DNA of 64,000 nt. Origin: Lumbricus rubellus (lineage: Eukaryota > Annelida > Clitellata > Crassiclitellata > Lumbricidae). Shown in pieces: positions 59,601 to 64,000 of the stretch. Within the stretch, counting starts at the first letter, position 1, and each line of letters opens with the position of its first letter. The stretch lies in contig OX243811.1 of assembly GCA_945859605.1 (NCBI GenBank), positions 36,510,250 to 36,574,249 of the forward strand, given 5' to 3'. Position numbers and translations under genes: made by a program. The notes under the pieces were generated by a model that saw only the letters and a list, made by a program, of their open reading frames with translations, was not told the origin of the DNA and ran no database searches.

Positions 59601-62600
59601 CGCTGATCATTTTGTTATAAAACTTCACCAGTCTATTTGACACACATTTATCTACAACTTGGCTAAATTTAATGAAATTTGAATCATGAACACCAAAATG
59701 GTGCAACCCTGAAGTGAAACAATGCAATTTTCGTTTCAACAGACATTTAGTGACAGCAATAAGTACCGGTAACAAAGTAACGGCGCAAACAGAAATGTAA
59801 CAAAGTTCAAGGTTACTTATTGTTCTTGACAAGATTAGGCCACACTGTTAAGTTTTGTGCAATGAATGTTCGAAGTGAACACCGTTTGCTTTTACTCAAG
59901 CTTGCAGACGTTTTCGAAAGCCCAGAACAACTTCTGAGTGGTCTCAAGTGGCAGGCCATTCCTAATGATTTGCAGCGTATTTTTCAGTTCAGAAATGTTC
60001 TTTGGCTTTGTGGTAAGTTTGTTGTAAGTCTCAAGCATTGCACCCCAGACAGCATAGTCGAGTGCGTTCATATCTTGGGAATTTGGCGGCCACGAATCCT
60101 TGTCGATGAAGTCAAGACAGTGGCTTGTTAACCAATCTTGGGCCAGCTTGGCGCCGTGAGCGGGCGCTCCATCTTGCTGAAAAGGGAACTGATTTCCCAA
60201 GACAGTGTGACAATCATCGACAAGCTTAGGCAAAAGATTCTCCACGTAGTAGGCTACTTAGCATTGACTTTGGCCTTCTCGTCAATGAATTGTAAGCGTT
60301 CTTTACCCTCATAGCTGACACAAGTCATGCAGAAACCATGATGTGGGGAGAGAACTTAGCTCTTTCGACCAACAGACGCTTGGATGGATATCGGCTTTTT
60401 ACTTCTACGCACAGACACAATTGTTTTTATTATTAATTGGTGGATTGATGTAAAAGATCTTTTCATCGGTGAAGAACACGATCCGCAAAGCGGAAATGAC
60501 GTAATTATGGCACACCACAGGCTATTTTATGTAAAAATATGATTTCTTATTTCGTGAATGCCTTGTTCACTGTTCAGTTGAAAAAATGAAGTTCTTTCTT
60601 CTGCCTGATGTCTTGATCACAAAAATAAAGATACTGGCATAAAATTTTCAGAGAATGTGTAAAAATACGTTACGAATAAGAATGAAAATATTTGTAACAA
60701 AATATTCGGCGGTTTTTGAGAAATCGCAATTTTCGTAAGGGGGTATTTTTTGGCCGCACCCTTTTACTATAATGACCTGTTCGATGTTTACTATAATGAC
60801 CTGTTAGTCATATACTATAATGACCTGTTAGTCATATACTATAATGACCTGTTCGATGTTTACTATAATGACCTGTTAGTCGTATACTATAATGACCTGT
60901 TAGTCGTATACTATAATGACCTGTTAGTCGTATACACTAGCGACCTGTTCGATGTTTACTCATTCAATGTCTAGTTAAGCTCCTAGCGATGTAGACGTGA
61001 AATAGCACGAGATAACATAGATATCTACGTAGGTCATACATTGTACAGTACATTCAAATTGTACCATGTATGTTCATGTACGCTATAGTTAACATCTTGG
61101 GATGTGTACCGTTGTGTAGATCATCGTACAGCCTGTAGTTGTGTACAGGTAACACCTGGAAAGCGATGTTACTTACAAGTGTAAGACTCTTGAGTGTGTG
61201 TATGTTTAGAAATGTTGTATATCATGCGATTATGTGTTGTATGCCTGTATGGTACATGTTCGAATAAATTGTGCATGCCTTAGTGAATGTATTTGAGAAT
61301 GGCAAAAGTGACCGAAATAAAGGGAAGAGATTATGAGAAGCTTAACAGTAGTTGAGGGGGAAAGGAATTACAAGTGATGTGTGCAATTATAAGGACAGGC
61401 TATTGATAACAGAAGATTTAGACGAATATGACAAGGCGATTACAAAGATTTATGAGATTTTTAGATTGTTAAGAATAAGGAATTGGATAATTACGAAGGA
61501 ACCAAAAGAATGTGATTTAAGAACAGCAACGAAGGTGAAGAAATTGAGAAACAGAAATGGAGATAGCAGTGTTATAATTGAAGACAACGTTGATGTGATG
61601 TCCTAAAATCTTATTAGCATGTAGCCTACTAAATCAATATTCGTTGATCTGTTAGTGTCAAGTTGGCATTGACGATGATCATGAACTTTGGACGAGTTAT
61701 GTCGAGTAAATTCAGCTTCCTACCAAAAGTAATGCACATGTAGCTAGGCTACATGCAGGCTACTTTCGGAATTATTTGATCACAATCTCCTCCATCACTG
61801 GTTACGACAGTGACGTCGAAGTTTTAGGTCTACTTCCGCAGATTTCCCGCAGTTATTGACAACAACTGTTTTGAACATTAGCGATTATTAAACTATAAAT
61901 TTATAAATCGACTATTGTCATTGTCACAGTGATCGCCCACAAGCTATTGTTGTATGTATATGTCAAATAGTTGTCTTCTTGTTCTATAGTCTTCGGACAC
62001 TCCTAAATGGCAGAACGACTACATGCGAGGGACTGGGATGGAGATGTACACGGAGAATCTGTCTGCCGCCTTTCGAGGTCTCACCTTCCCAGAGGCAGCT
62101 CAGTGAGCAAGCACATCAATTTTATTTACCCAGCATAACTCACGCATTGCCTTTCACACTGACTTAATGCATGACTGGCTAAAATGATTAACTGATTGAC
62201 TAACTGATTGACTGACTGAATGGATGAGTGACTGACTGGCTGACTGACTGATTGAACAGCTGAGTGAATGGTTGAGTGAATAGTCATTGACTGATGATTT
62301 TCAATATTAAAATTGTTTGATTGATTGAATGACTGATCGTTTGCTTCCTTGACTGATTGATAGATCGTTTTGCTTTATCGATTGATTGAGTAAGTGAACG
62401 AGTGATTGAGTGATTGACTGATCAACATCCTATTCGATGGAATGAATGAATCGATCGATCGATTGATTGTTTAATGAGTCTACTGATCACTAGAAAGAAT
62501 GTTTGCTTCATTTGAAAACTTGATGTTTCTTTGGCCACATTAATCTGCCAATCTCTCATCGCAAAGTAAATATTCTACAAAACACCACTAACCATGATCT

Positions 62601-62798
62601 TTTGTCAGTTTTCTTCATTTTGAATATGTCCACAGACTGTGCTTCACGAAGCTAAAGCTGCTGCTTATTGCCATCGAATCTCGAGGTGAGAACGGAACAG
62701 AGAACTGCTTGGCAATCAATCCGGGTTCGAACGTCAAGATCGATTACAACACTCAAGGATTCTTCATCGCAGAATCAGCTGACGATGTCAAGAGGCAG
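30645..62798 (+). CDS. slo: Slo1 large-conductance Ca2+-activated K+ channel, N-terminal half (13 exons, partial)
   Basis: Ortholog of KCNMA1/slo, the plasma-membrane BK channel opened by depolarisation and cytosolic Ca2+. Thirteen exons join in one frame (647 codons). A Ser-rich extracellular N-terminus (9-46) is followed by S0 (about 58-80), S1 (about 153-172), S2 (about 185-204, [11 protein letters not shown]), S3, S4 (RFMRALRL charges), S5, pore with TVGYGDVY (324-331), S6, and RCK1. RCK1 includes [13 protein letters not shown] and DFLHKD, the acidic pair of the mammalian D362/D367 Ca2+ site. Next come [32 protein letters not shown] and [13 protein letters not shown]. The linker and RCK2 lie beyond the window. 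Exons: 30645-31100, 35858-35919, 39658-39751, 41545-41656, 43047-43198, 44714-44884, 45304-45395, 52846-52956, 55178-55283, 56935-57087, 58282-58437, 61990-62102, 62636-62798. Wording such as CRTTVGR and LELEGL is closer to invertebrate Slo. Confidence 0.96.
31140..33066 (-). mobile_element. retroelement with RT and C-terminal restriction-like endonuclease, antisense in slo intron 1
   Basis: A single minus-strand frame of 584 codons (33038-31284) without internal stops. The RT part has [30 protein letters not shown] and a YLDD catalytic box ([11 protein letters not shown]). The C-terminus has C-x-C-x9-H-x3-C (CRCGV...HGLSC), RHAGLN, GKRPDG and LIWDVTVTD. That layout is like the CCHC plus (K/R)PD...D restriction-like endonucleases of R2-group non-LTR elements. 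The 3' end has a CCCGAGG...CCTCGGG hairpin, then poly-A (minus strand). Both flanks carry TTACTTTTATTATTA, a likely target duplication. 5'-truncated. Clade not certain. Confidence 0.85.
33066..33325. repeat. (TTA)n, (CAT)n, (CAC)n composite microsatellite
   Basis: Trinucleotide arrays next to the 5' junction of the retroelement. Confidence 0.95.
34380..34500. repeat. GGAAGAGAA purine-rich tandem
   Basis: Short GAAGAGAAG units. Nothing else recognised at 33740-34660 in slo intron 1. Confidence 0.8.
34669..34810. mobile_element. short hAT-like MITE (CAGRGYGAGAATTG family), copy 2
   Basis: Ends CAGGGTGAGAATTG and CAATTCTCATACTG, with flanks CCCATTTC / CCCATTCT (6 of 8). Same family as 24741-24895. 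Confidence 0.68.
35135..35270. repeat. (CA)n microsatellite
   Basis: CA/ACAG/ACGC dinucleotide array in slo intron 1. Confidence 0.95.
35448..35545. repeat. 30-bp minisatellite, about four copies
   Basis: Units of the type CTGCAGGACAATACATACTA plus TCAACA with small changes. Confidence 0.85.
35858..35919 (+). CDS. slo: slo exon 2 (S1)
   Basis: Encodes [20 protein letters not shown], against [20 protein letters not shown] in vertebrates. Acceptor CTTGCAG; donor TCTTC|GTAAGT; ends in phase 2. Confidence 0.96.
36860..37165 (-). mobile_element. LINE relic (endonuclease-type, RTE/L1-like C-terminus)
   Basis: Minus-strand [39 protein letters not shown], and in another frame [20 protein letters not shown]. 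These match the conserved C-terminal region seen in many animal LINE ORF2s (YFGHxxRK...LEKxIxxG...GRxRGRP...ATEDRxxW). Frameshifted and short. Slo intron 2. Confidence 0.75.
38598..39071. mobile_element. hAT MITE with perfect 8-bp TSD
   Basis: Ends CAGTGGTTCTTAACCGG and inverted AAGGTTAAGAACCACTG, flanked by GTCTACAT on both sides (38590-38597, 39072-39079). GGGGTTCGG motifs lie near both ends. In slo intron 2. Confidence 0.93.
39658..39751 (+). CDS. slo: slo exon 3 (S1-S2 loop, S2)
   Basis: Encodes [20 protein letters not shown] then [11 protein letters not shown]. Acceptor ATTAAAG has a weak pyrimidine tract; donor AGG|GTATAT. Phase 2 in, phase 0 out. Confidence 0.93.
40187..40360. mobile_element. 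small hAT-like MITE (tentative)
   Basis: Flanks CTGCTGAG on both sides (40179-40186, 40361-40368). The interior CAGCCTCCCC, AAAAAAGAAGTCA and CCCTCCCAAAACTGAAATC resembles 19585-19904 and an unbounded copy near 23595-23815. Terminal inverted match is short. Confidence 0.5.
40655..40760 (-). mobile_element. solo LINE 3' tail
   Basis: TTTATATAGCGCCCATC...ATTATTCAGAGGCGTTCCCA is the inverse of the CR1/L2-like tail. No coding part left. Confidence 0.55.
41545..41656 (+). CDS. slo: slo exon 4 (S3)
   Basis: Encodes [20 protein letters not shown] then [16 protein letters not shown]. The acceptor GATTAG gives Leu where Phe is usual (RFIAA). Donor CTCG|GTAAGC. The last 41 bases of the exon and the donor are duplicated 105 bases downstream. 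Confidence 0.93.
41616..41766 (+). repeat. partial tandem duplication of slo exon 4 end and donor
   Basis: A 46-base segment (41616-41661, TCCGTCGTTTGTAGCC...GGCTCGGTAAG) recurs identically at 41721-41766, including GTAAG. The copy is intronic, lacks the exon 5' half, and has no obvious acceptor directly before it. Confidence 0.95.
41800..42345. repeat. ATTCATTTGT / ATTCATTTAATTC minisatellite
   Basis: About 540 bases of 10-15 base units with a longer repeated block (two copies of about 135 bases, 42040-42190 and 42175-42325). Slo intron 4. Confidence 0.93.
42488..42521. repeat. (TA)n microsatellite
   Basis: Pure TA run of about 17 units. Confidence 0.95.
42655..42865. repeat. (CAT/CGT)n microsatellite
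   Basis: Trinucleotide ATC/GTC array about 180 bases upstream of slo exon 5. Confidence 0.95.
43047..43198 (+). CDS. slo: slo exon 5 (S4-S5)
   Basis: Encodes [20 protein letters not shown] then [20 protein letters not shown] and [11 protein letters not shown]4 arginines keep the RxxRxxR spacing. Acceptor TTACAAG; donor CTC|GTAAGT. Confidence 0.96.
43255..43515. repeat. (ATC/GTC)n microsatellite
   Basis: Trinucleotide array starting about 60 bases after slo exon 5. Open frames on both strands are repeat read-through. Confidence 0.95.
44255..44350. repeat. (TTGA)n microsatellite
   Basis: GATTGATTGATT units in slo intron 5. Confidence 0.85.
44714..44884 (+). CDS. slo: slo exon 6 (pore, S6 start)
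   Basis: Encodes [39 protein letters not shown] and [11 protein letters not shown]. The K+ selectivity filter TVGYGD is intact. Acceptor TTATAG; donor CTG|GTCAGT. 171 bases, phase 0. Confidence 0.97.
45304..45395 (+). CDS. slo: slo exon 7 (S6-RCK1 linker)
   Basis: Encodes [20 protein letters not shown] then [11 protein letters not shown], the gating linker into RCK1. Acceptor ATGCAG; donor AAACG|GTACGT; ends in phase 2. Confidence 0.96.
45543..45660 (+). mobile_element. tRNA-derived SINE fragment
   Basis: A-box-like TAGTGGCTGAATAGCGCG and B box GGTTCAAGTCC at 45579. Diverged relative of the 25125 family (TTGGACTGTC shared). Confidence 0.55.
46318..46375. repeat. (GAC/GAT)n microsatellite
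   Basis: ATGATGATGACGACGACGAC-type run. Flanking 45900-47040 shows nothing else recognisable. Confidence 0.9.
47050..47470 (-). mobile_element. 5'-truncated CR1/L2-like LINE 3' end with (ATTC)n tail
   Basis: (ATTC)n at 47050-47182, then GGATTTATAGAGCACC...GAGAAGCGCTCTCGACC. A minus-strand relic FSVVGPSS... and VESAS matches FSVVGPSIWNDLP and GSAS of the 25563-26460 LINE. In slo intron 7. Confidence 0.68.
48500..48586. repeat. (CT)n microsatellite
   Basis: CTGT/CT run in slo intron 7. Confidence 0.95.
49090..49133. repeat. 21-bp-arm palindrome
   Basis: GTATTGATATTGTTTGAAACG, TGT, then the inverse arm with one mismatch. Confidence 0.85.
49202..49293. repeat. 92-bp near-perfect palindrome without a loop
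   Basis: Arms 49202-49247 and 49248-49293. The inner 38 bases per arm (CTTGAAAAAGTCAACGGACA AAGGCTGTTTATGAAAGC) match exactly; one mismatch lies further out. The centre is AAGCGCTT. Confidence 0.95.
50369..51001 (-). mobile_element. internally deleted mariner/IS630-type element
   Basis: TA-flanked (50367-50368, 51002-51003). TIRs start CAGGGTGGTCCAAAATAAAC and are about 30 bases. On the minus strand the helix-turn-helix region survives ([35 protein letters not shown]) and is followed by the C-terminal [20 protein letters not shown]. The catalytic core between them is gone. In slo intron 7. Confidence 0.9.
51050..52300 (+). mobile_element. heavily decayed CR1/L2-like LINE with internal duplication
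   Basis: Plus-strand [12 protein letters not shown] at about 51518-51553 and HCFL...PERCIWNSS / [16 protein letters not shown] fragments recall RT C-terminal regions (LGVxxDSSLS, LQNAAARL). 51060-51290 and 51310-51545 are imperfect direct copies. Confidence 0.5.
52846..52956 (+). CDS. slo: slo exon 8 (start of RCK1)
   Basis: Encodes [20 protein letters not shown] then [17 protein letters not shown]. Acceptor TTTTCAG. The donor AACAG|GTTTAA is the first repeat of a 24-bp array carrying this splice site. The frame also runs on through six units. Confidence 0.93.
52951..53590 (+). repeat. 24-bp minisatellite of slo exon 8 donor sites
   Basis: About 26 units of GAACAGGTCTGATTCTATCA TCAT type. 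Most keep the exon-intron motif AACAG|GT. The first unit is the real exon 8 junction. Units 6-7 and 12-13 carry the same 7-base insertion (GAACACT/AAACACT), a higher-order period of about 150 bases. The array is open in the exon 8 frame for six units to a stop at 53110-53112. Confidence 0.97.
54256..54545. mobile_element. hAT-like MITE (CAGGGCT family), copy 1
   Basis: Ends CAGGGCTTTTGTTAAACG and inverted CTTTTTAAAGCCCTG, with flanks GAACCTAT / GAAACCTAT. Internal TTGTGCAGTT motifs. Slo intron 8. Confidence 0.72.
55178..55283 (+). CDS. slo: slo exon 9 (RCK1)
   Basis: Encodes [20 protein letters not shown] then [15 protein letters not shown]. Acceptor GTCTAG; donor AAC|GTAAGC. Phase 2 in from exon 8 (AG+G gives Arg), phase 0 out. 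Confidence 0.97.
55314..55640 (-). mobile_element. 5'-truncated CR1/L2-like LINE 3' end
   Basis: Minus-strand relic [25 protein letters not shown] and [10 protein letters not shown], then the tail GCGCTTTATAAATTG. Same family as 25563-26460. In slo intron 9. Confidence 0.7.
55883..56273. repeat. 16-bp minisatellite CAATGGCTCTTTTGCT
   Basis: About two dozen direct copies (variants CTTTAACT, CTTTTTCT, CTTTGACT). Intronic in slo intron 9 and not at a splice site. Confidence 0.95.
56630..56664. repeat. (TA)n microsatellite
   Basis: Pure TA run in slo intron 9. Confidence 0.95.
56730..56930. repeat. (CTC)n then (CATCTATC)n arrays
   Basis: CTC/CTT array at 56730-56812, then CATCTATC units to 56925, directly abutting the exon 10 acceptor. 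Confidence 0.95.
56935..57087 (+). CDS. slo: slo exon 10 (RCK1)
   Basis: Encodes [40 protein letters not shown] and [11 protein letters not shown]. The acceptor CTGCTGCAG directly follows a (CATCTATC)n array. Donor AAG|GTGTAC. 153 bases, phase 0. Confidence 0.97.
57854..58047. mobile_element. hAT-like MITE (CAGGGCT family), copy 2
   Basis: Ends CAGGGCTGTCTTTAAGG and inverted GTTAAAAAAGCCCTG, with flanks CAACGCGG / CAACACGG (7 of 8). Slo intron 10. Confidence 0.78.
58282..58437 (+). CDS. slo: slo exon 11
   Basis: Encodes [40 protein letters not shown] and [12 protein letters not shown]. Acceptor TTTAAG; donor ATA|GTGAGT. Confidence 0.97.
58594..58682. repeat. (CCA)n microsatellite
   Basis: About 27 CAC units in slo intron 11. 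Confidence 0.95.
59546..60763 (-). mobile_element. mariner-like element, DD37D type, decayed
   Basis: TIRs CAGGGTGCGGCCAAAAAAAA... and the inverse ...TTTTTTGGCCGCACCCT. TA is seen on the left only (59544-59545). The minus-strand frame at 60245-59892 gives [18 protein letters not shown] then [17 protein letters not shown]. The second and third Asp are 37 residues apart. The N-terminal half and the first Asp are broken by stops. Slo intron 11. Confidence 0.87.
60764..60960. repeat. 24-bp minisatellite ACTATAATGACCTGTTAGTC GTAT
   Basis: About eight direct copies (variant ...TTCGATGTTT) beginning exactly at the right end of the mariner element. Confidence 0.93.
61990..62102 (+). CDS. slo: slo exon 12
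   Basis: Encodes [20 protein letters not shown] then [17 protein letters not shown], very close to insect Slo ([14 protein letters not shown]). Acceptor CTATAG; donor CTCA|GTGAGC; ends in phase 2. Confidence 0.95.
62165..62475. repeat. degenerate (GACTGATT)n microsatellite
   Basis: GACTGATTGA-type units in slo intron 12, ending in (CGAT)n. Confidence 0.85.
62636..62798 (+). CDS. slo: slo exon 13 (last in window)
   Basis: Encodes [40 protein letters not shown] and VKRQ. Acceptor CCACAG. The end is uncertain: GGCAG|GTCGAC is a weak donor and a GC donor five bases earlier (AAGAG|GC) is possible. The frame otherwise reads 19 codons further to a stop at 62850-62852. The conserved continuation after VKR (FFYCKAC in relatives) is not in the window. 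Confidence 0.9.
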
Positions 62799-62852
62799 GT
62801 CGACTTTCTCACTCTAGAGTCTATACACGTGCTGCTGCGGGTCAGGTAGAGT

Positions 62853-63796
62853 AGATAATCAGGAGCTGGTGACATGTCGCAGATTGCCACTGCAGTGTAG
62901 TAAGCTTATGAATAATTTTTTACATACTATCCCCGTGCTTTTGCATCGACGCTCTCTTCCATATACTTTCGAATTCGTGATTGAAGGAAGGATAAAAAAC
63001 TGTGGTAGACCCACTTTGACGACATGCCACCAGCTGCATATTATCTACTCACCATGATCCGCTGTAAATGTAGGACGAAATGTAATAGGTCAGGCCTACT
63101 TTACCTTGTGGAATGTGGATGCAAGTATAATGGATTGCGTGTTAAGCCGCCTGTGGCTGCAGCCATGGTGCGAAATCATTGGTTGCGAGCATAACTAAAT
63201 TGCCTTTAATAAATGTGACGACGGTGATTGAGAATATTAATTTATGCCTGTCACAAAAATAATATCAGACGTGTAATGAACAGCACTTGATGCCGAAAAT
63301 CAGATCTATTTTGTTTTGTATTGCATTATTCATACGCAATAATGGTCGCTTTGTAATTTTCTTAGAAGCCTTAGAGATTCATGGGAGAGGAGTGCATGTG
63401 CCTTAGCTACTCGCGGAGTCTGCTAAGACTATATAAGTAGGCCTATAATTGATAATGTCCTGAAAGTGACAGCTAAGAGATGTAGGCCTATGGACGTTGT
63501 TCTTAGAAGACATCATTTTCTAGCGCATTGAGATCGTCAGAAATCTGAAAAAGGTCTATATAGGCCTACGAGAAACTGCAACATTTTGAAATTCATTTCT
63601 GGGATGATCCCAAGATCTGATTTTGTCGGATATTGGATCTGTTATTCAGCAAAAGATTCTGAGCAGGATTACGATTCGTTTTCAATGTTTTAAATCTGAA
63701 TGCAATGAAGACCTGACAGAATGCACAGAAGTATATCCGGTTAATTCTACGAGTCCGACCAACCATGTGCACTAAGCACAGCACATGAGTCCGGTA
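62853..63796. other. slo intron 13 (start), no recognised content
   Basis: Unique-looking AT-rich sequence with several TAGGCCTA octamers. Two short open frames match nothing I recognise. Confidence 0.5.

Positions 63797-63840
<44 letters not shown>
63797..63840. repeat. (AT)n microsatellite
   Basis: Pure AT run next to a CAGGGCT-family MITE. Confidence 0.95.
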
Positions 63841-63865
63841 TATCAGAGTCTATTGCTGTAAATCC

Positions 63866-64000
63866 CAGGGCTGTTTTTGAGGCATTTTTAGAACTGCACA
63901 ACCCCTTCTTTCCTTTCCCATCCTCCATGGTAAATTACTTCCAATCGGAGAACAATGACCTTTGTTGCCAGTTATTACTGTATAGAGGATCTGAAGATGA
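63866..64000. mobile_element. hAT-like MITE (CAGGGCT family), copy 3, cut by window end
   Basis: Starts CAGGGCTGTTTTTGAGG and shares CATCCTCCATGGTAAATTAC and TTCCAATCGGAG with copy 2 (57854-58047). Right end lies outside the window. Confidence 0.7.

Overview
This is a repeat-rich animal genomic window. It holds two divergently oriented, intron-rich protein genes, each cut off by a window edge. I judge it an invertebrate, and a marine deuterostome such as an echinoderm is my guess. That rests on GT-AG introns of 0.1-7 kb, a Slo channel closer to invertebrate than vertebrate Slo in several exons, tRNA-derived SINEs, CR1/L2-like LINEs, many hAT and mariner elements, and a dispersed TAGGCCTA octamer. 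The sequence does not prove the taxon.

1-17.8 kb, minus strand: the 5' half of BTAF1/Mot1, the Snf2-family ATPase that strips TBP from DNA. I joined 23 coding exons in one frame (about 996 codons). They cover the N-terminal HEAT-repeat half; the ATPase half lies left of base 1. The introns carry a 2.6-kb TTAA-flanked piggyBac-like element with a Helitron nested inside it, two 63-bp piggyBac-like hairpin MITEs, a mariner relic, a tRNA SINE and a hAT-like element.

17.8-30.6 kb: intergenic. It contains CCAAT/TATA promoter-like motifs, a nested transposon stack (18.9-22.4 kb), several hAT MITEs with clear 8-bp target duplications, a CR1/L2-like LINE, a tRNA SINE and long microsatellites.

30.6-62.8 kb, plus strand: the 5' half of slo (KCNMA1, BK channel). 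I joined 13 exons in frame (647 codons): a poly-Ser N-terminus, S0-S6 with the TVGYGD pore, RCK1 and the linker after it. RCK2 must lie beyond 64 kb. Intron 1 holds an antisense retroelement with an open 584-codon reverse transcriptase/endonuclease frame. Introns 7 and 11 hold mariner relics.

The most unusual signal is that in both genes a tandem array begins exactly at a 5' splice site and repeats that site. Units are 33 bp in BTAF1 intron 14 and 24 bp in slo intron 8. Both are whole codons and the frame stays open through the first copies, so alternative donor use could add 11- or 8-residue modules. A third case duplicates the end of slo exon 4 with its donor, and a fourth duplicates the acceptor region of BTAF1 exon 22. 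All homology calls are from reading; no search was run.
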